NCBI GenBank assembly: GCA_031292565.1
Contig: JARLGW010000008.1
Location: 1-64,000 of the forward strand
Direction of reading: 5' to 3'
Length of the DNA stretch: 64,000 nucleotides
DNA from: Paludibacteraceae bacterium
GTDB taxonomy: Bacteria > Bacteroidota > Bacteroidia > Bacteroidales > Paludibacteraceae
Under the pieces are notes generated by a model that was not told the DNA's origin, did not search any database, and worked only from the letters and a program-made list of their open reading frames with translations. Made by a program: the position numbers and the translations under genes. Positions 10,301-18,259 of this stretch are shown one piece after another (position 1 is the stretch's first letter; every line of letters begins with the position of its first letter).

Positions 10301-13174
10301 ACCATTCGTAGGTTGTACACTGAAGGATTTTCCATTGCATATCGTGTCTTTTAAATCTTTGATCGATGGCTTTGTATTCACATGAACCTTTACATCTATA
10401 GAATCGGCACATCCCCCGGGCGTAATAAATATAGCTCTATAGAACATTGTAACGATAGGACTAATAACGAGGGAATCTGCTGTTTCCGTTCTCTTTGACC
10501 ATGTAATGCTGTCGGCTGACTGACGCCAGATTCGAGAACTAATAGTTTGTGCCTTGGCATCTACCGGTTTAATTGTTACTTTATCTCCACCACATATCGT
10601 TTTATTTGCACACGAAAGCTGCGGTGTTTGCGAAAGTGTAACGGTTAAGGTGGCACTTCCGGTACAAATTACATCAGCACATTCGGCGGTTAACGAATAC
10701 GCAACTACTTTCATTGTCACCGAGGTTTGTTGCGAAGTTACATCGTATTTATCCGGTTGGTTTTGGCAATCAACCTGGGTAAAAGTAGCTCCGTTATCGC
10801 TGGAACGATACCATTTATACCCATAATAGGTTCCACTCACGCCACCGGAAGCTACTGCTGTAAATTCAATACGCTCTCCAACGCAAGCTTGGGTTGAAGT
10901 TAAATTTACAGCGATTGGAGCTGGATCGGATAAAGTTACAGGCGATTTTTGCACACAGCCTAGACCATCTATAGCAAATACAGTATAGGTACCGGCTGAC
11001 AAACTACTAAACGTATAGCTGGTGTTTCCTGTTCCTGTTGTTTCACCTGATGTTTTTACTAAATTAGTGGTATTTACATCCGAAATGCTTGCAGGCATAC
11101 CTGTAGCAAGAGTATAAATCATTGTGGTTCCCTGGTTCCCGGATACGGATGGTATTATCTTTCCGTTTTGAGCAGCTGCACATACAATATTTTCTGGAGT
11201 CACAGCCAAACTAAGCGTGTTGTTACTACAATACACTAATTTAATGGTGTAAGTTTCCGAGCACACTGCCGGTTTTCCCGGATGTGTTGCTACAGTTCTA
11301 GTTGCAGTGTAAATTCCATTTCCATTTGTATAGTTACCAACGGTAGCCGTAGTTACAGAAACACCTGATGCAACAGTGCCTGTAGATGGCCCTGTTGTTT
11401 TTGTAAATGTAAAATCGCTTATTCCAGTCGTTGTTCCCAGATGGTTACTTAAAGCAAGTTGCAAATACGCTTTTAAATCTAAAATAGTTAAATCAGAGGG
11501 AGAAACTACTTTAACTACATCACTTGGCTTTGTAAACTGGGTAAAATCGGCAACAATAGGTGTCACCGTGTAGTCTCCTATATTACATCCATCTTGGCCT
11601 GAAGAAACTTGAAATTGCTTCGATGGAGTAACCCCGTCATCATAATACGTTATATTAGCTTTATTGTAAATGTCATGCATACAAGACATCCGCCATAAGT
11701 CGGATCTACTTGCATCGGGAACTGTTACTTTATAAGTAGCCACTAAAGTTCCACTTTTTGGAATAATAGGTAGATTTCTAAGTTCCAAGGCTCTCGTGGT
11801 AGCATTCCATGTAATATCTGATTGGGTATTATATGTTACTGCAACACCGTTTATTTTTACAGTTATATCACTAACTAAACCTGAAAAAATCACGTTATAA
11901 TCCAGGGTATCTCTTAACATATTTTTTTCTGCTGACTGACTCGAAGTAGCTCTACCTCCAATATTTTCAGCTATTATCATGTATTGGTAAGTCTGACCAA
12001 ACTGTACGGAAGACGAAGATGCTACTTTGGTAACACGCAGTTGAGATTGGTTTTTTATTATACCCATATATAACATAAATGGATATATTGATTGGTCTCC
12101 GCTTGAAGGTATAACCGTAATGGTTGCGGTAGTTGCACCATTGGTTACCGAGCCGTCGGGTAAATCTAAATGGTGGGCATCATAGCCAAAGGTATTAATA
12201 CAATCTGGGTAACGGGGAAACTGATTTCCATCATAGGTCATAGTACTGGACAAAAAGTCAGTCACCCCCCGTATGGTATTCAAATTTTGTAATGGTCCAC
12301 CATTGTTAGACTGAAACGTTAGTGATTCTGCTTTAGATGTACCATCACTTACGTCACCATCCATAGCAGCAATACCTACAAATGAACTAATATCACCACT
12401 TGCAGGAGCAGTAATCGGAGCTGCTTTAACCAAATTTACACCATCATTTGATTTCCAAGTTATACCGTCCCACAAATAAAAATCCATAAGAGGGTATTCT
12501 GTGGACTCGTACATAAGAATCAAATTCCAAGCACCAACAGTTCCTCCTTCTGTACCTGAAACAATATTAAAATCAACATCTCCAATGGTAAACACCCCGG
12601 CTCCGGCATTCAGCAATTGCGTAGTTACATCGGCAAAGCAATAATAAGGGGTTCTATTATCGGTAGAAGTACTATTAGTAGGGATACCCCAATTTTGAGC
12701 CGTTACCGTTTGCCAAGCTCCGCCGGGAGCTTTTATTCTTATGTTCTGATTCCAGTATGTATAATCGGAAGTGCTCATATCGTGTCCACGGGAACCTCCC
12801 CAATAAAGAAAAGCTCTTTTCACTTTCGAGGTACAACCATTTCCCAACTGACTCTGCAAAACGGTGGCCGAACTCGCATTATCGGCACCAATTGTTACTT
12901 TCTGAACGTTGGTTCCGGCATCATTATTAGGAGCTTCTGCTCCTAGACAAACACCACTGGTTTGCTGTACGGATGAAGATCCAACCATTATAACTTTGTA
13001 TCGTTGACCGGTTATTGTAGCTGCTGTACGGTTAAACGGAGCTGTTGAAATATTTTGAGTTTGAGATAACCCAAGAATAGAAAACCCTAGCAAAAGGGAA
13101 AGAGAACCTACTTTTTTTATAAATGGGGCTGAAATTAATGATTCCAATGCCTTATTTAGAACTTGTATTTTCAT
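4331..13174 (-). CDS. Giant SprB-like adhesin with T9SS type B sorting domain
   Basis: 2947 residues, exported to the cell surface by the type IX secretion system. In order: signal peptide (about 1-37); N-terminal module shared with the paralogue at 1-3035 (YLYWGG near 120); DUF11-like domain (about 380-510); a long series of Ig/PKD-like modules (about 650-1460); an HYR-like domain (about 1470-1565, ending DLCGNFDTISIKV); four SprB-type repeats of about 82 residues (about 1830-2155; C-x-G..G-x-x-x-V, LTAGNYIVTVTD); three tandem 93-residue repeats (about 2245-2525); further Ig-like modules; and the type B gliding-motility C-terminal domain (about 2858-2947), recognised by Y-F-T-P-N-G-D-G-S-N-D-T-W, IYDRFGKQV, GW-N-G and the end GHFLLKR. 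It sits 22 bases behind the 1180-residue protein and 122 bases before PorP/SprF, so probably one operon. The ligand is unknown; adhesion or gliding is inferred from SprB. Confidence 0.9.
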   Translation of the reverse strand: MKIQVLNKALESLISAPFIKKVGSLSLLLGFSILGLSQTQNISTAPFNRTAATITGQRYKVIMVGSSSVQQTSGVCLGAEAPNNDAGTNVQKVTIGADNASSATVLQSQLGNGCTSKVKRAFLYWGGSRGHDMSTSDYTYWNQNIRIKAPGGAWQTVTAQNWGIPTNSTSTDNRTPYYCFADVTTQLLNAGAGVFTIGDVDFNIVSGTEGGTVGAWNLILMYESTEYPLMDFYLWDGITWKSNDGVNLVKAAPITAPASGDISSFVGIAAMDGDVSDGTSKAESLTFQSNNGGPLQNLNTIRGVTDFLSSTMTYDGNQFPRYPDCINTFGYDAHHLDLPDGSVTNGATTATITVIPSSGDQSIYPFMLYMGIIKNQSQLRVTKVASSSSVQFGQTYQYMIIAENIGGRATSSQSAEKNMLRDTLDYNVIFSGLVSDITVKINGVAVTYNTQSDITWNATTRALELRNLPIIPKSGTLVATYKVTVPDASRSDLWRMSCMHDIYNKANITYYDDGVTPSKQFQVSSGQDGCNIGDYTVTPIVADFTQFTKPSDVVKVVSPSDLTILDLKAYLQLALSNHLGTTTGISDFTFTKTTGPSTGTVASGVSVTTATVGNYTNGNGIYTATRTVATHPGKPAVCSETYTIKLVYCSNNTLSLAVTPENIVCAAAQNGKIIPSVSGNQGTTMIYTLATGMPASISDVNTTNLVKTSGETTGTGNTSYTFSSLSAGTYTVFAIDGLGCVQKSPVTLSDPAPIAVNLTSTQACVGERIEFTAVASGGVSGTYYGYKWYRSSDNGATFTQVDCQNQPDKYDVTSQQTSVTMKVVAYSLTAECADVICTGSATLTVTLSQTPQLSCANKTICGGDKVTIKPVDAKAQTISSRIWRQSADSITWSKRTETADSLVISPIVTMFYRAIFITPGGCADSIDVKVHVNTKPSIKDLKDTICNGKSFSVQPTNGVNGNIVPTGTLYTWAAPAPITGISGLSAGTSKTAISDTLTNSTSAPINVQYKIIATTPTACLDTFYITTTVNPTPRLSSSLTPGDICSSKTAANFIYTASSATSGASYSWTRAVVAGISNTSGSGLSGSISETLTNTGSTPVTVSYIFTTSANGCSGNDTVKVTVKSTPAIPTINNYVSCPLTVSTMEPWTSLITATGSLSWYKDSLLTTTAMATAPSDFDKAVSQDTSFWVSQTINGCEGPRAKVHVKISSSPVKPSVVPYNACAISSGTPIAWSSRVTTSGTQAWYADTTSASPTALSTFSISTPDTLSYWVAVTDAAGCISARAKVTVEVKTRPSAVISGDTTICQGSSANIKVKFKGTAPFNFSYSPDGGTTVVPVPGINVNAYTFSVTPTAGKTYKLVSFSDAICNAESSDLTGSATVTVNEAVTAKAGKDTVITCICSAATTSINMYAIAATHGTGVWSLVSKSASASNPTIVSPNSETSSVTGLKAGDYIFKWKIVNGTCSDSDNVTVSVKADTIKPKITGTVADTMALSSGSCVFKIPDLKEVVRKLSSDNCTTDRTLLTITQSPAENTVITGTTKVTVKVADLCGNFDTISIKVLVPAPIVVKNSVYNPLCYGALGSDTVSISGGKPQYQYSLTGGAPWTNISNGDVISNLSKGSFTVTIMDYNGCTKAIASSITVPDSISATLNKMDITVFGYTDGAITYKNLSGGNKASIEFKIVGKETISGNSVAKGYGDSTSVLTGLASGKYTVYARNVGQTCVFNLGTIDILSPGDIKGVVTKDSVHCFGASTATINLTKVTGGNKIHGYTYQLEKKVSGVYTPYTGYAYGAITSDTTHKFSNLPAGTYRVKVKDDNTPIANEAVVASDIVIYQPDSLVAKSSKVTNLTCWSSADGSAKVSVIGGTKVGNYNYSWNSTPVQTDSIAKNLTAGNYIVTVSDFYGCQDTAKVTITRPDSLIAKITSSKNVSCKSGNNGSATVGVSGGTIASAYTYKWNTIPQQNTATANNLTAGNYIVTVTDDHGCQDTAQVTIKEPALLVASVVSQTNVKCHGGATGAVQVNVNGGTPSVVNSYSYSWNTNPIQTIKNAVNLKAGTYILTVTDSLLCQDTAKVIITQADTLTASISSTTDVKCKGDNTGSITVSATGGTGTLSYLWNDAAAQSTQIASSLLAGTYQVTVTDINSCKATAKATIKEPTQALAASATAAAPICSTGTSAVKLSVSGGTPDASGKYLYKLSTGTWTSFANGDSVKGLSQGTYTFSVKDVNNCTVPDFTATVDIYTPATLTKTSGSDNQVLCASDRTIENIVYTYGGGANGVSVTGLPVGLTATTNATAKTVTISGTITSAAASTYKYIVTTTGESSPCTAAKDNGTITINQAAAITLTSAAGTNSQILCSNSGTITNITYSITGATGASITGLPAGISGSVSGGALIISGTTTVTGAYRYIITTTAGNSPCAVAKDSGTITINQAAVIKLTSAASTASQTLCISSPTITNITYSLTGATGASVAPLPAGISYGVSGGVLTISGTATTTGTYRYIITTTGGNSPCAAAKDSGTITINSLPSVTNTSLSQTICSGSTTTPVTLTSSIANTNYTWTGSATPGVSGYTSGTGNLSAQAISVNSTVSGTVTYSIKPTANGCVGLNVNYVVTVNVLPTVTVSTLTSVCEGSSLVFKASPSTYTAYEWTIKPALSSSFTDGSQTGSVYTVSNKTSAQAVQASVVVTGSNGCKSLSASASGTINAVPSFPFVRNYTTCATSGLVSWNNLVKTSSGTVNWYDSSAKTTTINPINVSKSTPKKTTLYASVVSTAGCESPAVPVSVTVYENPNITSVDKTDLNNIKLTVISGTAPYNYAMGSSAGVFSEIADLGAVGFGLHEITVVDTNGCKADTSFVIEEVPLNPAKYFTPNGDGSNDTWTIENIAYYPKSEIYIYDRFGKQVAYYKGADFEGWNGVYLGNPLPSTDYWYVILVRETGKRLTGHFLLKR
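5600..6440 (-). repeat. Three tandem ~279-bp repeats inside the adhesin gene
   Basis: Marker sequences of the type tgtccttggctgctgcaca recur at about 5623, 5902 and 6180, a period of about 279 bp, encoding 93-residue units. Each unit carries the pattern ITNITYS-TGATGAS, LPAGIS, YRYI-TTT-G-SPC and AKDSGTITIN. The first two units in the protein's C-terminal direction are nearly identical; the third, most N-terminal, is more divergent. Confidence 0.85.
6705..7680 (-). repeat. Four SprB-type repeats inside the adhesin gene
   Basis: Four successive protein repeats of roughly 80 residues share V-x-C-x-G-x-x-G-x-x-x-V, a YxWN motif, LxAGxYxVTVTD and a C-x-x-T-A-K/Q-V-T-I-x-x-P end. These match the SprB repeat known from gliding-motility adhesins. 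Confidence 0.8.
9815..10098 (-). other. GC-rich module within the adhesin gene
   Basis: Encodes one Ig/PKD-like module (about residues 1026-1120; core S-Y-S-W-T-R, then GSGLSGSISETLTNTG). Hand counts give 35/60, 33/60 and 34/60 G+C for the lines starting at 9841, 9961 and 10021, well above the flanking DNA. The next module upstream (10100-10390) belongs to the same fold family but has the ordinary AT-rich composition. Confidence 0.7.
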
Positions 13175-13196
13175 AGTTGTTTCCTTTTATGCAGAG

Positions 13197-16100
13197 TTAC
13201 TGTACTGTTACATTAATCGTTGTGGTTTGCCCACCAGCTGTTGCAAGCGTGATAGTACCACTCGTTGCAGTCGTTTTTTGCCGGATATAAAGGATACCCT
13301 TGAGATCACCGAGTTTAGCACTGGTAATGGCTACGAAATCTCCATAAGTAGGATTTCCCATCGATACGTCAAAATCAGGACTCGTAATCGTTACCGTAGT
13401 TGCATCTGGCAAACTACCTGCTTTCCATACATTTACAGTTCCAAAACCGTTAGTGGCAGCATATTTCACTGCTGCATTATCTATAGCAACACCATTGGTT
13501 ATACTGGTTACTCCTGTCCATATCAGGTTAATCGTTTTGGTAAAGGAGCCTGAAGTCAAAGTCAATGTACAATTTAAATTAGCACCCGGTGTATATTTTA
13601 AATACAGTGTTCTGCTGGAATCATCCACGGCAAAGGTTGTGGTTGCAGCATACGTTCCACCCTTACAATTGGAAAGAGTTAATGAACTACAATTGCTACT
13701 TACAACAAGCGGATTACAAGATACTCCACCCACAATAGGAATAGAAAAAATGGATGCTACTCCCGATAGTGAAGAGAAATTAACTACAGAGGGTACTTGT
13801 ATATCTGAGGGTGGTGTTACCGTACCCGAAAGCAAAAGCGCTGCCGAACCGGCTCCTCCATTCGTTATATTAACAACTTCACTCGCGGCGAACCCTGTTG
13901 TAGCTGATGTTCCTTTTTGACGCACATAGACCTTCATTCCTCCAACAGGAAATGGCCCGGTATAAGTTAATTTTGATACATTATTAGCATCTGCTGTTAC
14001 CCAAGCAATACCGTCTTCAGAAAACTCGTAGAGGGATGAGGTAAAGTTTAAACTACTATTATCGTCAAGGCATGTTCCTAATACCATTAGCGATTGTATC
14101 GCCGAAGGACAATCAATGGAATATGAGACAAAACCGGAAAGCGTGGCCGTGGATAAATTTATCTGCCTCTTAGGAACTCCCGTTACTACAATATCCCACA
14201 TTTCAATATTTGTCTGGCTACCATCCGTAAATGTCAAATAGAAATTATCAGTAAAACCGGCCGTACTCAAATCTTGAGTAAAAGTATAAGGTGTAGTTTG
14301 CGACCCGGAAAAAGTAACAGGAGAAAAACTACCACCATCACCAAAGCAAGACAACGCCATGGTCATAGAAGTAGAGTTTGAAGGCTGAAAAGAAAACTTA
14401 ACACTCTTTAGGTCATACTCACCTAAAGAAATAGTAGGTGAAGTTAAAGAAGCTCCTTTTGACAAAAGAAAGTGATTATTCTTTGTTGCAGAAGTTGCAA
14501 TCCAGTTGGTACCAGTAATAGCATCTAACAATATATTGCTTTCATTTGTCCCTTTCATGTTTAGTAGGGTTACTTCTTCACCACAAGGTAATGTATTGGG
14601 CAATAGAGTTACTTTACCTGATAATTTAAGTGTTGGCGCCACTTTGGTATAACCGGGACAACTGAAGGCTATGGTGGTAGAATAATCGGCAACAGCTAAA
14701 CCAGCGGCTAAACGAACCATTACCGATTGAGCAAAAGTTGAACTAGTATATGGCAAATTAACACTTGAGGTGCTACTCCATGTGGTTCCATTATCGAACG
14801 AAAGCTGAAAGTTACCCAAGTTTGACAAGGTAATGTTACCAGAAGCATTTGGCAAATCGGTTCCTGTAACGGTAAATGTATGAATACTTGACGGACCCAG
14901 ATCCACCACATAGTTCATGCCCGAGGCGTTGGGCGATGCGGTTAAAAGCATAGAGCTACATTCCACGGTAACATCGTCAATCCAAATATCCATACTGGAA
15001 TCGCCAGTAACTGCAAAACTGAATGTGTTTTGAGTATTAGAAGTTAAATCGACCGACACTTTGTGCCATCCTGCACTTGAAAACCTAATTAAACCATCTG
15101 CTGTTGTGTAAGCTATGTCATCTATTTTAATATTCGAAGTAATAGCCGAACCATCCAAGTATAATGTCAAGCCTCTTGCCGTATTGGTCACAGCACCTTT
15201 TGCATATACATAGAAAGTAACTGTACGAGGGTTATCCAGCGTAGGAAAAGTTAAAGTTCCACTGGTATTTCTAACATATAAAGATCTTGAGCTACCACTA
15301 TGACCGGCACCACTGGCTGCCAAATAATTTCCATTTGGCCATGTACCTGAAGGTAAACTTAAACTAAATGGCCCCGTAGAACAATAACTAGTACCACTCG
15401 GAGTACCGGAATCGGCATTATACCTTAATTCGTTAGTAGTTGCTCCTGAAGCAGGACAAGCACTACTATTGGTATTTGCCGAAGGAGACAACGTTTCAAA
15501 ATCTTCCGTCCAACAAGTAACTTTATTTGAACTTGGTGCTTTAAGGGTTGTAAATGATTGAGCGGCACATTCTACAGAATTTCCAGATGTAGAACCATTG
15601 CCTATCACGGTGACGGTAACGGTATAGGCCGTCAACTGATCCAACCCAGCAATGCTATAAGTGGTAGTGTTGAGAGCCAAAGTTTGAGCCGAACCGACCA
15701 AAACACCTCCTTTATATACTTTAACTATATATCCATTGTTACCAGTGACGTTTGTCCAACTAAAAATAGCTCCTGAATAAGTTATGCTACTAACGGTCAT
15801 TGTTCCTGGGCAAGAAATCGGTGTTAGGTTAACCACCTGGCCACTTACTGCAACCGAAGTGATGGAAGCAACATCGGCTTGCGAAAAAGTTATATTTCCT
15901 GATACCGTTCCAACTGTTGTGTACGTTGGATCTATGCGCACATAAATTACTTTATTGATGGAATCGGCAGTTGGCGAAACGGTTGCCGTAGTTCCCCAAC
16001 CTCCGGTTCCGGTTAAAGATATTTGAAAACCGGTAGGAGCTGTAATTGTTGCCGTGTTAGCAGTAGTAAGATTTTTCCCTTTCAAGGTAAATTGCCCCAT

Positions 16101-16739
16101 ACTTGGGTTACCTCCTGTATTATCCGTTGCACCTGCTGTATTATAATACAATGATGAAACAGAAGTTGGAGTCGGTGCAAGAGTTGGAGTTGTAGTAGTT
16201 CCTGAAAACACTATAGTAGTAGCATATATTGAAGAAGAGGCACTAGAAAAATAAAATGTACCATCAGACGTAGCAGTCCATGTAACACTGTAAAGTTTTT
16301 TAGTAGTTGCAATTGTAAATGCAATTCCAGATTTAAGAGTACTTGTAACTGAGTCTGAAACATTTATAGTTCCAGAACCTGTTCCTGTAGCATAAAAATA
16401 AAGTTGTATTGTTTCGCCTGATTTAGCAGTACACTTTACATAATACTTACCACCTTCAAGAGCAGATCCAAGATTAGAAGTAGATGCCAGTTTAGATCCT
16501 CCAGTTGTTGTGATATATCCGTCAGCTGCAGCTGTCAATGTTTGAGCGTCACCACCATTAGAACGAATTGATAAACGCCGCGTGGTTCCGTCTGACATTG
16601 TTCCTGCACTATATGTTTGTGTCGTTCCTGAGGCGATTTGTCCAAAAGTAACAGTAGTAGTAGCCGATTTTACGGCTAACGAAGAAATGATTAATAATAG
16701 TAGACAAAAAGTGTTTTTAAGGTTGTAGATGTGTTTCAT
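13197..16739 (-). CDS. Large secreted multidomain surface protein
   Basis: 1180 residues with a clear signal peptide (MKHIYNLKNTFCLLLLIISSLAVKS). Residues about 27-180 form a beta-rich domain (FYFSSASSSIYATTIVFSG). A bacterial Ig-like module (about 185-300; GNPSMGQFTLKGKNL), a fibronectin type III-like domain (about 303-398; GYIVKVYKGG, YTVTVTV) and a carbohydrate-binding-like beta-sandwich (about 405-600; WHKVSVDLTS, DIWIDDVTVE) follow, then several more Ig-like modules to the end. I see no type A or type B T9SS sorting domain at the C-terminus, which ends TTTINVTVQ, so it may be a lipid-free periplasmic or Sec-exported protein or use another route. It is first in the adhesin operon, 22 bases before the giant adhesin. 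Specific function unknown. Confidence 0.82.
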   Translation of the reverse strand: MKHIYNLKNTFCLLLLIISSLAVKSATTTVTFGQIASGTTQTYSAGTMSDGTTRRLSIRSNGGDAQTLTAAADGYITTTGGSKLASTSNLGSALEGGKYYVKCTAKSGETIQLYFYATGTGSGTINVSDSVTSTLKSGIAFTIATTKKLYSVTWTATSDGTFYFSSASSSIYATTIVFSGTTTTPTLAPTPTSVSSLYYNTAGATDNTGGNPSMGQFTLKGKNLTTANTATITAPTGFQISLTGTGGWGTTATVSPTADSINKVIYVRIDPTYTTVGTVSGNITFSQADVASITSVAVSGQVVNLTPISCPGTMTVSSITYSGAIFSWTNVTGNNGYIVKVYKGGVLVGSAQTLALNTTTYSIAGLDQLTAYTVTVTVIGNGSTSGNSVECAAQSFTTLKAPSSNKVTCWTEDFETLSPSANTNSSACPASGATTNELRYNADSGTPSGTSYCSTGPFSLSLPSGTWPNGNYLAASGAGHSGSSRSLYVRNTSGTLTFPTLDNPRTVTFYVYAKGAVTNTARGLTLYLDGSAITSNIKIDDIAYTTADGLIRFSSAGWHKVSVDLTSNTQNTFSFAVTGDSSMDIWIDDVTVECSSMLLTASPNASGMNYVVDLGPSSIHTFTVTGTDLPNASGNITLSNLGNFQLSFDNGTTWSSTSSVNLPYTSSTFAQSVMVRLAAGLAVADYSTTIAFSCPGYTKVAPTLKLSGKVTLLPNTLPCGEEVTLLNMKGTNESNILLDAITGTNWIATSATKNNHFLLSKGASLTSPTISLGEYDLKSVKFSFQPSNSTSMTMALSCFGDGGSFSPVTFSGSQTTPYTFTQDLSTAGFTDNFYLTFTDGSQTNIEMWDIVVTGVPKRQINLSTATLSGFVSYSIDCPSAIQSLMVLGTCLDDNSSLNFTSSLYEFSEDGIAWVTADANNVSKLTYTGPFPVGGMKVYVRQKGTSATTGFAASEVVNITNGGAGSAALLLSGTVTPPSDIQVPSVVNFSSLSGVASIFSIPIVGGVSCNPLVVSSNCSSLTLSNCKGGTYAATTTFAVDDSSRTLYLKYTPGANLNCTLTLTSGSFTKTINLIWTGVTSITNGVAIDNAAVKYAATNGFGTVNVWKAGSLPDATTVTITSPDFDVSMGNPTYGDFVAITSAKLGDLKGILYIRQKTTATSGTITLATAGGQTTTINVTVQ

Positions 16740-17135
16740 AGTTTCTCTCTTTATGTTTTATTTTCCTTCTGTTGCTAGTATTAGCATGGAATACATTAAA
16801 GTCAATATTAAATGAGATATAGAATAAATCTAAAAACAAGCAGAAAAAAATTAACACTTGTTTTGAAGAAATAAATAAGAAACCTTTAAATCAACCACAC
16901 AAAAAAATAATTTCTAATTGGCAATAACCATAGCTTAAGAAATAGCATCTACAAAAGATTTCAGAAGATTCTTTAAGGTTCATTAACCTTGTTTCAATAT
17001 CTCTACATGAAAATTCTTAAATTTATAACATTATTTTAATATAAGCGTAAGTTTTTTTAGAGAAAAAATACATTTAACAACATATAATTGGGGGAAAACG
17101 CACTAAATAGGAATGTTGATTATGCTCAAAAAAGA
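16740..17135. other. AT-rich intergenic region upstream of the adhesin operon
   Basis: About 400 bases with no convincing gene. It should hold the promoter of the minus-strand adhesin operon, but no TAnnTTTG element lies close to the start at 16739. A TTGAC and TAATAC pair 17 bases apart is present on the minus strand (about 16778-16806), as is a short inverted repeat tgcta-gtat-tagca (16773-16786). aaggtt-catt-aacctt at 16975-16990 is another small palindrome. None of these is decisive. Confidence 0.4.
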
Positions 17136-17161
17136 AAGTATATGTTTTCAAACATATACTT
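17136..17161 (-). terminator. Second terminator-like palindrome downstream of rpsO
   Basis: Perfect 12-base arms (aagtatatgttt / aaacatatactt) separated by two bases. On the minus strand the stem is followed by a T-rich tract (ttcttttttg). It lies 30 bases beyond the first rpsO terminator and so insulates the adhesin operon from rpsO read-through. An operator role is possible because of the exact symmetry. Confidence 0.65.
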
Positions 17162-17186
17162 GACCGACAATTTTTTATTTAAACAA

Positions 17187-17219
17187 AAAAAGAGGCTAAT
17201 CTTTTCAGATTAACCTCTT
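17187..17219 (-). terminator. Rho-independent terminator of rpsO
   Basis: On the minus strand: agaggttaatct, a gaaa tetraloop, agattagcctct (one G-U pair), then seven T. It lies 22 bases after the rpsO stop codon. Confidence 0.9.
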
Positions 17220-17241
17220 CGCCTAAGAATAAATTCTTAAA

Positions 17242-17511
17242 TTACTTTCTAATACCTAACTCTTTGATTACAGAACGATATCTTTCAACATCTTTTTCTT
17301 TTACGTAATCCAATAATTGGCGGCGTTTACCAACCAACATTCTTAAAGCGCGCTCAGTACTATAATCTTTTTTGTTTGACTTTAAGTGTTCAGTCAAATG
17401 GTTGATACGATATGAAAACAATGCTATCTGAGATTCAGGTGACCCAGTATCAGTGTTAGACTTTCCGTATTTACCAAAGATTTCTTGCTTTTTTTCAGCA
17501 GTTAAATACAT
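17242..17511 (-). CDS. rpsO: 30S ribosomal protein S15
   Basis: 89 residues, the usual length for S15. It contains the conserved TGSPESQIALFSYRINHLTEHLK segment in pieces (G-S-P-E-x-Q-I-A, R-I-x-x-L-T-x-H-L) and the basic helix RALRMLVGKRRQLLDYVK. It binds the central domain of 16S rRNA and nucleates assembly of the small-subunit platform. Monocistronic: it has its own promoter (17545-17575) and two downstream terminators. Confidence 0.98.
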   Translation of the reverse strand: MYLTAEKKQEIFGKYGKSNTDTGSPESQIALFSYRINHLTEHLKSNKKDYSTERALRMLVGKRRQLLDYVKEKDVERYRSVIKELGIRK

Positions 17512-17544
17512 AATGAATAATATTTAGTGAATAATTTGAGGGTG

Positions 17545-17575
17545 CAAAGTTAAATTAAAAAACAATATAGAACAA
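17545..17575 (-). promoter_or_regulatory. rpsO promoter
   Basis: Minus strand TAACTTTG (17552-17545) is an exact -7 match. TTG at 17575-17573 lies 20 bases upstream, the preferred spacing for Bacteroidota primary-sigma promoters. Confidence 0.75.
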
Positions 17576-17613
17576 TGAATATGAAAATTTTATCAGTAAA
17601 AAATAAGAATACA

Positions 17614-18255
17614 TTAGCCCCTTAGTCTTAATAAAGATTTGTTCATCCAATCTTTATGCCAACGATTATGAAAATACATGTAGATTAATACAAATAAAAC
17701 ACCCATTACACTTCCTCCCAAAACGTCTCCGGCAAAGTGTTGTGACAAATAGACTCTTGAATAAGCAACCCCCACGGCCAAAATGAAAAACAACACTTTT
17801 AAAAAAGAGTTGTTTTTTACAATGAAAGACAAGCCTAAAAACATGGCAAAAGCAGCTGTGGTATGACCTGATGGAAAGCTATTGGTAACACAAAGATCAA
17901 CTCCCGGAACCTGTGGAAACTTGAGATGCAAATCTTGGAAATAAACCACGGGACGTGGCATATCCAACCATTGTTTTAATCCATATAACGGAATTGTTAT
18001 CAATAACTGTGGAATCAAAACAATCATGGCTGCTCCAAAACGATAAAACAACAAACAACCTCCCACTATAAAAGGGAGAGCCCCTCCTACCTGCGTGAAA
18101 TTAATAAAAATGACATCCAAAATATGATTGTGATACATATTCAGGAGCAAATGTAATTTCGCCTTAGGAATATCGACAATCAGAACCAAGAGCAAAATCC
18201 AAAACACAACGGTAAGGATTAAAAAAAGCTTGTTTTCTTTTAGTAGTTTCAACAT
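17614..18255 (-). CDS. PAP2-family membrane phosphatase
   Basis: 213 residues with about six predicted membrane helices. The three-part PAP2/acid-phosphatase signature is complete: KQWLDMPRP near 92-100 (K-x6-RP), PSGHT near 127-131, and SRVYLSQHFAGD near 165-177 (SR-x5-H-x3-D). The His residues of the second and third motifs act as proton donor and nucleophile in this family. Likely substrates are undecaprenyl pyrophosphate or phosphatidylglycerol phosphate at the periplasmic face; the sequence alone does not decide which. It starts 4 bases after the stop of the mnmD-like gene and is co-transcribed with it. Confidence 0.9.
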   Translation of the reverse strand: MLKLLKENKLFLILTVVFWILLLVLIVDIPKAKLHLLLNMYHNHILDVIFINFTQVGGALPFIVGGCLLFYRFGAAMIVLIPQLLITIPLYGLKQWLDMPRPVVYFQDLHLKFPQVPGVDLCVTNSFPSGHTTAAFAMFLGLSFIVKNNSFLKVLFFILAVGVAYSRVYLSQHFAGDVLGGSVMGVLFVLIYMYFHNRWHKDWMNKSLLRLRG

Positions 18256-18259
18256 AGTT

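Noticed and set aside
273-13920. Numerous plus-strand open frames opposite the adhesin genes
   Set aside because: They are antisense shadows of long, low-stop-density Ser/Thr-rich genes; none has a promoter or recognisable domain.
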